Of a stretch of DNA of 64,000 bases, positions 56,814 to 64,000 are shown in pieces (position 1 is the first letter of the stretch; each line of letters starts with the position of its first letter). The notes below the pieces were generated by a model that searched no databases, was not told where the DNA came from, and was given only the letters and a program-made list of their open reading frames with translations. Origin of the DNA: Micromonospora ferruginea (GTDB lineage: Bacteria > Actinomycetota > Actinomycetes > Mycobacteriales > Micromonosporaceae); the NCBI RefSeq assembly GCF_013694245.2, contig NZ_CP059322.2, positions 988,001 through 1,052,000 on the forward strand, given 5' to 3'. The position numbers and the translations under genes are program-made.

Positions 56814-59800
56814 TCAGCTCTGCGTGACCGCCTTGCCGCTGACGCTCAACTGGTCGATCAACGTGGCGACCTCGGGCAGTCGCTCCCGGTAGACGTTCCC
56901 GGCGAGGCGCTGCGAGTACGTCTCGTAGAGCGCGGCCAGCTCACCGGCCCGTTCGATGGCGACCGCGTGGATGCAGTTGCCCAGGTACTCGTTGGGTGAG
57001 CCGGGGCTGTCCGCGCCGGAGCACGAGGGGCTGAAGATGGGCGCCTGTCCGGCCCGCGGGTCGATCTCCGACATGCCCTCCGGGCAGGGGTCTCCGGGTG
57101 CCGGCTGGGTGCAGGGCGCGTAGTCGGCCTCGGCGATGGTGTACGCCCGGCTGATGTGGGTGTCGGGCAGGTCGCGACCGACCGGCGCGCCCGGGTAGCG
57201 GTAGTCGTTCGGCAGCAGGTTGCCGCCGAGCAGGTAGCCGCTGAGCGAGGCGTCGGAGTCCAGCGCCACCGGAAAGCCGAGCTTGGTGTACGCCTGGAGC
57301 AGCCGGAACGCCGCGGTGACCTTGTTGCCGGCGCGGCGGAGCTCCGAGGTCGGGTCGCCGAACCTCTGGTTGACCAACTGGTAGTAGCGCTTCTGCTTGC
57401 CCCACAACATCCGGTTGCCCAGCGTACGGGCGATGGTCAGCCGCTCCGGGTTGTCGGCCGAGCGCGCACCCGTCTCGAACGCCGGCAGGTGCACCGACTC
57501 GTCGTTGTAGGTCATGTAGTAGACCTCGTCGTAGCAGTAGCCGGTGGGCGGGTTGTCCCGGGTGCTCCACGAGCAGACGATGCCGGCGCTCTTGGTGTTG
57601 CGCCACGTCCGCACGTCCATCCAGAAGCCGCCCTGGTCGACGCTCATCTGCGCGTGCACGGTCAACTGGAGGTCGGCCTTGGTGATCTCGGCGCGCGGCC
57701 CGGTGGTGGTCGTGTGGTTGACGAGCTCCGCGTCGTAACAGATCTGGAAGTGCGGCTGGAACTGCCTGTTCGTGCCGTGGCTGAGTAGCTGGAACGCGTT
57801 CGGCAGGTCGCCGAGGTTCACGTTGGCCGGGATGCGCACCCGAGGTAGCTGATGCGCCGGGTCGCAGCTCGACATCTTGGCGTCCGCGTTGTAGTTGCGC
57901 TCCGTGCCGGCGGTCCAGTACGAGCGGGTATTGGTCAGACGCGTCGGGGGCGCCTGGTCCGGGCCGTACCACGGGTTGTAGCCGCCGCCGGTGGCCTCGT
58001 CGCGCAGCTTGCGCAGCTCGGCGGACTGGGCGTTGACCGCGCTCTTGTAGTTCTCCACCAGGCCGGTGAACAACGCGTTGCGGTGCCCGTCCGCGGTGGG
58101 CCGGCTGAACCGGCTGCTGGCGTCCAGGATCTGTTGGCCGGAGCGGCCGATGCGGCTGGCGAACGAGTTGTCGCCGGTCATGTCCCCGGCCAGTGCCGGG
58201 TTCTCCAGCGCCAGCGCGGTGAACGCCCGCGTCGACATGGTCCAGACGCCGGCGTGCGGGACCTTCGTGGTGGCGGGGTACGCCGGGTCCCAGGTGCGGG
58301 CCAGGTAGGACAGGTAGTCGATCGCGCCGTACGGGGTCTTCTCGTCGAGCACCCGCACCGGGTCGACGCCCGGCTGGGACCATTCGGCCGGGGTGAGCAC
58401 GAAGGGCGCCCCGGCGCCGGTCGAGGTGGCGCTGGTGAACAGTCGCCCCTCCGTCTCGTCGTACTGGGTCACCGAGAGGGGCCGACCGGTGCGTGCCTGG
58501 TAGCCGACGTAGGTGTTGATGGCGAATTCGGTGTCGCGGAGCGCCTCCTTCTTCAGCGCCTCCTGGATGGAGAGGCTGAGCTGGTCGACCCGGGTCTCCA
58601 GACCGTTGATCTGCCGCTTGATCGCGTCGAGGTCGCGGATCACGTTGCCCATGTCGTCCCGCATCCTCAGCAGGACCGACATGATGTCGTCGTAGATCGC
58701 CGTGAGCATCGCCTCCACCCGGTCGAACCGCTCGTGCATCTCGGTGCGCAGCTCGCCGACCTGCTCGCGCAGCTTGCCGATCTCCTGCATCAGCAGCTCC
58801 TGCTCGCTCGGGCCGGAACCCAGGAACATCGGCAGCAGGGTCATCACGGCACCGAGCACGTTGCCGGTGAGCACCACCGTGCTCAGCGACCCGATCGCCT
58901 CGCTGAGGTTGAGCCCGGCCACCGTGGGCAGGTACTTGTTGATCGCGGTGGCGATGCCGACGGCGGCCTTGCCGATCGCCAGCACCTCCTTGCCGGCCTT
59001 CTGGTCGGCGAACCCGGCGAGCGTGGCCAGGATGGTCACCGCGGACTCGGCGGCGTCGATCGCCACCTGCCGGTTGGCCGCCTCGGCCAGCGCCGCCGTG
59101 TAGTCCTGCGGCGTCGGCTTGGGACCGGGGCCGACCGGATACTTCAGGTCCGCCGCCGCCAGCTTCTTGATGATCTCGGCGTTCTGCTCGGCGACCTTCT
59201 CCAGCGCCCCGCGCAGCTCGGTGCGCAGCGCCGCCAGATAGGCCTGCTCGTTGCCCAGGTGCTCCAGGATGGCTTCGGTGTTGACGTAGGAGGCGAGCAC
59301 CGGATCGGCGAGCAGTTGCTCGGTCGTCGCGGTGGCGCGCACGTTGAGCTGCGCGCCGATCTCCCCGTCCCAGGCCGCGGCGAGATCGGTGTCCTGGGCC
59401 GCCGCCCGGGTGAGCTGGCCCCACGCGCGTTCCTGCTGCGCGTAGAGCGCGTCCATCCACCGGTAGTTCTGGTAGGCGCTGGTCACCGCGTCCTCGACCT
59501 CGGCCGAGGACGTGATGGTGCCGCCGACGGTGGCGTCCAGCAGTCCCTTGACCATGGGAGCGCCGATGGACACCCCCGGCACGCCGGAGAGCGCATCGAT
59601 GACCTTGATCATGGTGGCGTAGGTGGTGCGGGCGGTGGTGTCGGAGATGCCCGCCGCGTTCACCGCCTGCCGCGTGGCGACCAGGTGCCGCACCACGTCG
59701 TCCCGGGACGCGCCGGGGTTGCGTCCGCGCCAGTCCAGCAGCTCCGCGGTGATCACCAGGTTCTTCAGCCCCGCCACGCCGCCGTTGTGCGCCCGCAGGT

Positions 59801-59960
59801 ACGCGGCGAACACGCCGTCGTGGAACTTCGTCGCCTCGTAGTCCACCGTCTCCGCCGCCACGGCCGGCGTCGGGGACACGACCACCACCGCCGCCACGAT
59901 CGCGGCGATCAGCGCCCTCCACCGCCGACGGCGGCGGGGCGCCTGCACCATCACTCCCAC
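56814..59960 (-). CDS. Large secreted protein of unknown function with central hydrophobic hairpin and coiled coil
   Basis: The roughly 1,048-residue protein starts with an Arg-rich signal peptide (RRRRRWRALIAAIVAAVVVV, to about 35). A helical region (about 40-330) comes next, then a hydrophobic stretch, LTGNVLGAVMTLLPMFLGSG (about 365-385). A heptad-like coiled coil follows (about 390-470, with EIGKLREQVGELRTEMHERF), then a large C-terminal half with several Cys (SSCDPAHQLP, IVCSWST, YCYDEVYYM, PCTQPAPGDPCP). The order helix bundle, hydrophobic segment, coiled coil is reminiscent of alpha-helical pore-forming proteins, but I cannot name a family. GTG 59960 has GGAGG 7 nt upstream. Confidence 0.75.
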   Translation of the reverse strand: MGVMVQAPRRRRRWRALIAAIVAAVVVVSPTPAVAAETVDYEATKFHDGVFAAYLRAHNGGVAGLKNLVITAELLDWRGRNPGASRDDVVRHLVATRQAVNAAGISDTTARTTYATMIKVIDALSGVPGVSIGAPMVKGLLDATVGGTITSSAEVEDAVTSAYQNYRWMDALYAQQERAWGQLTRAAAQDTDLAAAWDGEIGAQLNVRATATTEQLLADPVLASYVNTEAILEHLGNEQAYLAALRTELRGALEKVAEQNAEIIKKLAAADLKYPVGPGPKPTPQDYTAALAEAANRQVAIDAAESAVTILATLAGFADQKAGKEVLAIGKAAVGIATAINKYLPTVAGLNLSEAIGSLSTVVLTGNVLGAVMTLLPMFLGSGPSEQELLMQEIGKLREQVGELRTEMHERFDRVEAMLTAIYDDIMSVLLRMRDDMGNVIRDLDAIKRQINGLETRVDQLSLSIQEALKKEALRDTEFAINTYVGYQARTGRPLSVTQYDETEGRLFTSATSTGAGAPFVLTPAEWSQPGVDPVRVLDEKTPYGAIDYLSYLARTWDPAYPATTKVPHAGVWTMSTRAFTALALENPALAGDMTGDNSFASRIGRSGQQILDASSRFSRPTADGHRNALFTGLVENYKSAVNAQSAELRKLRDEATGGGYNPWYGPDQAPPTRLTNTRSYWTAGTERNYNADAKMSSCDPAHQLPRVRIPANVNLGDLPNAFQLLSHGTNRQFQPHFQICYDAELVNHTTTTGPRAEITKADLQLTVHAQMSVDQGGFWMDVRTWRNTKSAGIVCSWSTRDNPPTGYCYDEVYYMTYNDESVHLPAFETGARSADNPERLTIARTLGNRMLWGKQKRYYQLVNQRFGDPTSELRRAGNKVTAAFRLLQAYTKLGFPVALDSDASLSGYLLGGNLLPNDYRYPGAPVGRDLPDTHISRAYTIAEADYAPCTQPAPGDPCPEGMSEIDPRAGQAPIFSPSCSGADSPGSPNEYLGNCIHAVAIERAGELAALYETYSQRLAGNVYRERLPEVATLIDQLSVSGKAVTQS

Positions 59961-60166
59961 TGGGATTCCTCCGGATCACTCCGCGCCCACCGGGCCGGTG
60001 GGCGCGCACCGCAGCCTGCGACCGGTGGTGTCCCGGCAACCAGGGGTGGATGTCCCACGGGTGCGGGACGCGGGACCTCCACCGTCCGGTCGGGTGTCGC
60101 CGTCCCGGGTCGCTCGGGACCGGTGTCCCTGGTGGGCCGGGACGGCGCCCGGGTTGACTGCCCGGC

Positions 60167-60340
60167 ATGACCGACACCTCGCCGGACCACATTCCGGCCC
60201 ACGTCAAGAACTCCTACGTCAACTGCTCCGAGTACGCCCGGACGCCCCGGCTCACCCCGCTGCCGAGCGTCGGGGACCCGGGCGCGACCGCACCGTCGGC
60301 CCGGCCGCCGGCGACGGTCCGTCTGGAGGTCGTCCGGTGA
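60167..60340 (+). CDS. 57-residue peptide, possible substrate of the adjacent cupin-like hydroxylase
   Basis: This short gene encodes 57 residues beginning MTDTSPDHIPAHVKNSYVNC and ending in a Pro/Ala-rich tail. Nearly all codons (54 of 57) end in G or C, matching real genes here. Its stop (TGA 60338-60340) overlaps the GTG of the hydroxylase gene, the tight coupling typical of precursor and modifying-enzyme pairs. It has one Cys (residue 20), several Asn/Asp and no signal peptide. A role as a ribosomally made peptide hydroxylated by its neighbour is inference. No good ribosome-binding site precedes the ATG. Confidence 0.6.
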   Translation: MTDTSPDHIPAHVKNSYVNCSEYARTPRLTPLPSVGDPGATAPSARPPATVRLEVVR

Positions 60341-61362
60341 CCACGGCCGCCGCGCCGGCCCTGCTTCCCGCCTGGCGGGAGTGGCTCGTCGAGAACCTGG
60401 CGATGGGGGTGGCCACCGACCAGGCCCGCGCGGCGGCCGTCGCCGGCGGTGCGGACGCCGACGCCGTCGACGCCGAGCTGGCGGCGATGAGCAGCCACCC
60501 GTACTTCGCCGTCTGCCGGCGGCTCGCGCTGCGGTACGACTGGATGGAGTCGGTGCTCGACACGTACCGGGTGCTGCGCGACGACGACGGCGGTCGCGAG
60601 ATCGACCGACGCGCCGACCTCACCGCGGCGGAGTTCTTCGGCCGCTACTACTACGCGAACCGCCCGGTCGTGCTCGACGGCCTGATGGCCGACTGGCCGG
60701 CGCGGCACTGGACGCTGGACGCGATGGCCCGCCGGTGCCCGGACGCCGTGGTCGAGGTGATGACCGGCCGCGAGGCCAACCCCGAGCACGCCTGGCAGTA
60801 CGACCGGCACCGCACCACCATGCCGTTCCGCGACTACCTGGCGATGCTCGGCTCCGGCACCCGCACCAACGACTACTACATGGTGCCGCGCAACGAGAAC
60901 TGGAACGGGGCGCTCCGCGCGCTCGCCGGGGACGTGCGCCCACCCGGTCATCTCGTCGACCCCGCCGGCGGTGGGCACCTGCTGCTCGGTCCCGCCGGCA
61001 CGGTGACCCCGCTGCACGTCGACAACAGCACCGTGCTGCTCTGCCAGGTGCTCGGCCGTAAGCACGTTCGGCTGGTCCCGTCGTACCAGCGGCACCTGGT
61101 CTATCCGCGCGGCGGGACCTTCAGCTCGGTGGACGCCGCCCGACCGGACCTCGACCGACATCCCCGCTACGCCGAGGCCACCGTGCTGGAGACCGTCCTC
61201 GAACCCGGCCAGATGCTGCTCGTCCCGGTCGGCTGGTGGCACTGGGTGCACGCGCTCGACCTCAGCGCCACGGTCACCTTCCACCATTTCCGGGTGCCCG
61301 GGCAGAACCATCGAATGGCTACCCCGCCCGCGGCCCTCGGCGCCGACCGTGCCGACCGGTGA
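60337..61362 (+). CDS. Cupin-like/JmjC-type Fe(II)/2-oxoglutarate hydroxylase
   Basis: The 341-residue protein has a helical N-terminal domain (about 1-95) and a cupin_8/JmjC barrel. FGRYYYANRPVVLDGLMADW opens the fold. TPLHVDNSTVLLCQVLGRKHVRLV gives His227 and Asp229, and VPVGWWHWVHALD gives the distal His302, so the iron-binding triad is complete. FIH-type relatives hydroxylate Asn, Asp or His in proteins or peptides. A GGAGG site 7 nt upstream supports GTG 60337. The overlapping 57-residue peptide gene is the obvious candidate substrate. Confidence 0.87.
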   Translation: MTTAAAPALLPAWREWLVENLAMGVATDQARAAAVAGGADADAVDAELAAMSSHPYFAVCRRLALRYDWMESVLDTYRVLRDDDGGREIDRRADLTAAEFFGRYYYANRPVVLDGLMADWPARHWTLDAMARRCPDAVVEVMTGREANPEHAWQYDRHRTTMPFRDYLAMLGSGTRTNDYYMVPRNENWNGALRALAGDVRPPGHLVDPAGGGHLLLGPAGTVTPLHVDNSTVLLCQVLGRKHVRLVPSYQRHLVYPRGGTFSSVDAARPDLDRHPRYAEATVLETVLEPGQMLLVPVGWWHWVHALDLSATVTFHHFRVPGQNHRMATPPAALGADRADR

Positions 61363-61521
61363 GGGCCGCGAGTGGCCGGCGGCGAGTTATCTCCTGGCTG
61401 TCGACTCGATTCTCGGCCGCGCTCGACACTCGTCGCTGGTGGTGCTCCATCCTCCCCCTACCGTCACCCCTAACCTGCTCGCCGGGGGCGTCGAACCGGT
61501 CGAGTCAGGGGATTCGACGGT

Positions 61522-61722
61522 ATGGCTGAGTTACCGATGAACATCCTGACGGACGCGGGCTTCACGGCTGCCGAGGCCGATGCCGTTGTGCGTGGCCTGA
61601 TGCAGGGCGTCGACCTGCATCAGGACAGGCCGGGTGCCGACGCTGTCAACATTGATGCGCTCTCACAGGAGAAGCGGGAGGCATTGGACCGGTTCAACCT
61701 GGCCGTCGCCGGAGACGCCTGA
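61522..61722 (+). CDS. Small protein of unknown function (66 residues)
   Basis: The peptide (MAELPMNILTDAGFTAAEAD at the start) is acidic, soluble and probably helical, with no signal peptide. Codon use is compatible with a real gene and a hairpin terminator follows at 61736. It begins 159 bp after the hydroxylase stop, so it may be a late member of that operon or separate. I recognise no family. An in-frame ATG at 61537 is an alternative start. Confidence 0.55.
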   Translation: MAELPMNILTDAGFTAAEADAVVRGLMQGVDLHQDRPGADAVNIDALSQEKREALDRFNLAVAGDA

Positions 61723-61735
61723 GAGCGTCGTGACA

Positions 61736-61783
61736 CCTCGGCGTGGTCCTCGCCGGCCGCCTCGGCGAGTGTCCACGCCGAGG
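61736..61783. terminator. Nested hairpin terminator between convergent genes
   Basis: CCTCGGCGTGG (61736-61746) pairs perfectly with 61773-61783. Inside it, CTCGCCG (61749-61755) pairs with 61763-61769, giving one long stem. It lies between the small gene and the lipoprotein gene. Confidence 0.75.
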
Positions 61784-61806
61784 CGGCCGGTTCCGTACCG
61801 CTGGCG

Positions 61807-62394
61807 TCACACCGCCGGAATGTCGTGCACCCGGGCGCTGACCGCGAGGGTCTTCGTCCGGGTGCCGTCGGCGTTGCGGACCGTCAGCAGGTAGGTGTGC
61901 CGCTGGACGTCGCCCTCGACGCCGGAGCAGGGGAAGGTGAAGGACTCGCTGCCGGCCGCCGGGTAGGTGTCGCGGTACACGCCGGGACCGTCGACCGAGA
62001 GGGCCACCGAGTCGACGTTCGTGGCCTTCCACTCGACGAGGACCGGATGCCCGGCGACCGGGTTGACGGTGGTCCCGGCCGGGCACGACGGCTTTTCGGC
62101 GACCCGGAAGTAGACGATGGTCGGGCCGCCGGACCGTCCCTCGTCGCTGCCGGTGCCACCGTTCGCACGACCGCCGGTCGTGCCGCGGTCGCCGTCCGTC
62201 GGCCCGGTGGCGGAGATGCGGGGTGCGACGCTCGCGGGCGCCGCCTCCGGTGTGGACGTAGCGGCGGTGGGAGCCTCGGACACGGTCGTGGTCGCGGTGG
62301 ACTCCGCGGAGGTCGTCGGCGACGAACAGCCGGCCGCCGCCAGGGCGGCGACCATGACGGCGGCGGTGGGGCGGAGCAGGACTCGGGCGGGCAT
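61807..62394 (-). CDS. Lipoprotein with Ser/Thr-rich linker and Ig-like C-terminal domain
   Basis: The 195-residue protein has a lipoprotein signal ending AALAAAGCSS (lipid-anchored Cys near residue 23), a Thr/Ser/Ala/Gly-rich linker (about 25-95) and a C-terminal beta domain. That domain (VNPVAGHPVLVEWKATNVDSVALSV, SFTFPCSG, RHTYLLTVRNADG) looks like an immunoglobulin-type sandwich with one Cys pair. The function is unknown; it is an exported surface protein. AAGGAG lies 5 nt before ATG 62394. A decayed paralogue of its 5' end lies at 34930-35068. Confidence 0.8.
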   Translation of the reverse strand: MPARVLLRPTAAVMVAALAAAGCSSPTTSAESTATTTVSEAPTAATSTPEAAPASVAPRISATGPTDGDRGTTGGRANGGTGSDEGRSGGPTIVYFRVAEKPSCPAGTTVNPVAGHPVLVEWKATNVDSVALSVDGPGVYRDTYPAAGSESFTFPCSGVEGDVQRHTYLLTVRNADGTRTKTLAVSARVHDIPAV

Positions 62395-62440
62395 GGTCAC
62401 TCCTTCGCGCGCCGCCGGCGGTCCGGGGCGACTGGATCTC
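62347..62440. repeat. Dispersed repeat copy B (first copy at 35025-35120)
   Basis: This is the 5' end and upstream region of the intact lipoprotein gene, closely matched at 35025-35120. The intact gene here suggests this is the parental copy. The DNA from 62441 to 62681 shows only a 48-codon open frame (62481-62627) that I cannot support as a gene. Confidence 0.6.
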
Positions 62441-62681
62441 ACCGTAGGGCCGTCCGGCAACGCCGCCGCGACCTGCGGGGATGTTCGTGTGCTGGAGCAC
62501 GGTCAAGCAGCTGACCGTCGAGGCCCGCCGGCCGGGGGCGATCTCGATCCCGGCCTGGATGACGGACGGCACGCGCGAGCAGCGACTGCGGGCTGCGGGG
62601 CAGGCCGAGGCGAGGGCCGGCCGCTGAGGAGCGGGACCACCGGCCCGGCGACGCGGGCCGTCGCGCCGCGTCCCGCCATCC

Positions 62682-63629
62682 TCACGCCACCTGGGTACGC
62701 CAGGTGCGCGACGGGTCGCTGTCGCACGTGTACTGGACGATGGCGACGTTGAGGCCGGTCGAGCCGCCGGCCGGCGAGAGGCAGAGGTTGCTGAGCACGT
62801 TCTGGAAGCGGGTGTTGCCGGTGCCGTCGGTCAGCAGCCGCCATGCCCGTGCCGGGTTGCTGTCGCAGTAGAACTGCACGACGACGGTGTTCAGGGTGTC
62901 GACGCCGCCGGCCGGGGACAGGCAGAAGCCGCTGTTCATGTTCTCCAGGAAGAACGTGGTGGTGCTCTTGCCGATCGGGCGGATGTTCCACAGGCGGGAA
63001 GGCGCGCGGTCGCAGTAGTACTGCACGGCGGTGGCATTGGCGGTCGTGCTGGCGCCGGCGACGGTCAGGCACAGACCGCCGGCATTGGCGTTGGACACCG
63101 CCTTGGCGGAGACGGTGTCCCAGGCGCGGGTCGGGTCGTCGTCGCAGGTGAACTGCACGATGGCGACGTTGGGGCCGGGATCGCCGCCGGCCGGGGACAG
63201 GCAGAGTTGGCTGGCGAGGTTACGCAGCGCGTAGTGGCCGCCCTTGGGCAGAAACGTCCACAGCCGTGACCGGTTCAGGTCACAGGTGGACTGGACGACC
63301 ACGACGTTGAGGCCGTTGCTGCCGCCGGCCGGTGACAGGCACAGGTGGGTGTAGACGTTGCGGATCTGGTACGAGAACGTCTCCTGATTGAGGACGAACT
63401 GCCAGTTGCGCGGGTTGTAGCCCTCGCAGGCGTACTGCACGATCGTGGTGCCCGACGCGGTGCTCGAGCCGGCGGGCGTGAGGCAGAGCCGGGTGCCGAC
63501 GTTCTGGATCTTCAGGACCGGCGGTGGCGGCTCCTCCGCGGCGGCCGGCGCGGCCACCAACGTGGAGCCCAGCAGGGCGAGCACGGCGGCCACGGACAGG
63601 ATGCGGCGACTACGACGGCTATCGGGCAT
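62682..63629 (-). CDS. Secreted protein with two ricin-type beta-trefoil domains
   Basis: The 315-residue protein has a signal peptide (about 1-31, ending APAAAEE) and six repeats with the pattern LCLxPAGxSxxxNxxVVQxxCDxxxxRxW. Examples are LCLSPAGGSNGLNVVVVQ, LCLSPAGGDPGPNVAIVQF and FCLSPAGGVDTLNTVVVQF. Six repeats make two three-lobed trefoils. The usual QXW is replaced by R-x-W, so these are divergent CBM13-like lectins, probably binding carbohydrates at the cell surface or in the medium. GGGGGAT lies 6 nt upstream of the ATG. Confidence 0.85.
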   Translation of the reverse strand: MPDSRRSRRILSVAAVLALLGSTLVAAPAAAEEPPPPVLKIQNVGTRLCLTPAGSSTASGTTIVQYACEGYNPRNWQFVLNQETFSYQIRNVYTHLCLSPAGGSNGLNVVVVQSTCDLNRSRLWTFLPKGGHYALRNLASQLCLSPAGGDPGPNVAIVQFTCDDDPTRAWDTVSAKAVSNANAGGLCLTVAGASTTANATAVQYYCDRAPSRLWNIRPIGKSTTTFFLENMNSGFCLSPAGGVDTLNTVVVQFYCDSNPARAWRLLTDGTGNTRFQNVLSNLCLSPAGGSTGLNVAIVQYTCDSDPSRTWRTQVA

Positions 63630-63759
63630 GGTCGATCCCCCTTCGGTGACTCCGCATGCTAGAGCCCCCTGTCACCTCGACGGCGGGTGCGACGTGGGCG
63701 GTGCGGGTGGTGCGTGGCCGGCGAGCGTTAGCGCCTTGTGGACCAGGAAGCGGGCGCTG

Positions 63760-64000
63760 TCAGCAGGCCGCGCGTTGACCCGAGTGGTGGGTGCCGATCC
63801 GACCGACCACGGTCAGGTCGGTGAGAGCGGTGTTCGCCGCGCGTGCCACGTAGCACGAGTACCGGTGCTGGTTGATGACCTCCAGGTGAATGTGCGCCCC
63901 GCTGTCGCCGTTGACCTGGTAGCAGCTTGAGTACCGGAACCTGCCGGTCTCGCCGAGCTTGGTCCACGGTCCTACGGAGGCGCCGACGACGACCCCGCCG
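63760..64000 (-). CDS. C-terminal part of a protein with an M23-like HxHxE motif, cut by the window edge
   Basis: The last 79 or so codons of a minus-strand gene run off the right edge. The sequence includes GPWTKLGETGRFRYSSCYQV, then GDSGAHIHLEVINQHRYSCYV and a Cys at the very end. SGAHIHLEV resembles the HxH motif of M23 (lysostaphin-type) endopeptidases, usually GPHLHFE. The surrounding sequence also allows another secreted beta-rich protein. Only the C-terminal part is visible, so the assignment is weak. Confidence 0.5.
   Translation of the reverse strand, partial: GGVVVGASVGPWTKLGETGRFRYSSCYQVNGDSGAHIHLEVINQHRYSCYVARAANTALTDLTVVGRIGTHHSGQRAAC

Noticed and set aside
56941..60207. 1,088-codon minus-strand open frame overlapping the large secreted protein
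   Set aside because: It is the same strand in another frame, with repetitive Arg/Gly/Pro composition. The other frame has a signal peptide, coiled coil and a ribosome-binding site.
62481..62627. 48-codon open frame upstream of the lipoprotein gene
   Set aside because: No ribosome-binding site or recognised similarity; possibly a relic but not supportable as a gene.

Overview
This 64 kb window is very GC-rich (third codon positions almost always G or C). It carries secreted enzymes with family 2 cellulose-binding modules, NarL-type two-component pairs, an SCO2521-SCO2525-type gene set and several NACHT/TIR NTPases. Together these point to a filamentous actinomycete, most likely Micromonosporaceae (Micromonospora-like); the genus is inferred, not proven. 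I saw no rRNA, tRNA or CRISPR array.

Layout. (1) 0.4-12.5 kb is a plant-polysaccharide and pentose island. It has a secreted DUF1593/CBM protein, then an eight-gene operon (TIM-barrel sugar isomerase, split transketolase, FGGY kinase, DUF2291 protein, CUT2 sugar ABC transporter) with a convergent SorC-type regulator. This gene set matches the non-oxidative D-apiose pathway. (2) 13-20 kb holds secreted carbohydrate-active proteins: a ricin-type lectin, a PL1 pectate lyase-CBM2, a GH3-FN3-CBM2 beta-glucosidase and a CBM2 protein with a degenerate GH5-like barrel. (3) 20-29 kb has an unrecognised two-gene pair, a DUF6326 membrane protein, a NarL-type two-component system, a cytosolic papain-like protease, a divergent RidA/MarR pair with clear operators, a decayed old-yellow-enzyme gene and a lectin-GH128 glucanase. 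(4) 29-35 kb is a lower-GC insert bounded by an IS701-type transposase relic and a decayed lipoprotein copy. It holds a four-gene operon: TIR-STAND NTPase, MoaA-like radical SAM enzyme, thymidylate-kinase-like protein and NUDIX-WGR-like fusion. This is the best candidate for an undescribed conflict system.

(5) 35-41 kb is a tailoring-type operon on the minus strand (GT1 glycosyltransferase, Rieske oxygenase alpha and beta, MFS exporter, carboxymuconolactone-decarboxylase-like protein, Cys-cluster protein) facing a flavin reductase. (6) 41.6-47.3 kb is the uncharacterised actinobacterial SCO2525-2524-2523-2522 operon with convergent SCO2521. (7) 47.5-54 kb is a second conflict-type operon: DUF4062-NACHT-HEAT, membrane TrkA_N-RyR and SLOG proteins. 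(8) 54-57 kb is another NarL-type two-component system. (9) 57-64 kb has a 1,049-residue secreted protein of unknown function, a 57-residue peptide overlapping a JmjC/cupin-like hydroxylase (a possible modified-peptide pair), a small orphan gene, a lipoprotein and a six-repeat ricin-type lectin. A fragment with an M23-like HxHxE motif lies at the right edge.

The enzymes of regions 1-2 could act in sequence: secreted lyases and glycosidases release wall sugars, the ABC transporter imports a branched pentose, and the isomerase, kinase and transketolase feed it into the pentose phosphate pathway. Regions 4, 6 and 7 form a concentration of signalling and defence-type NTPase systems.
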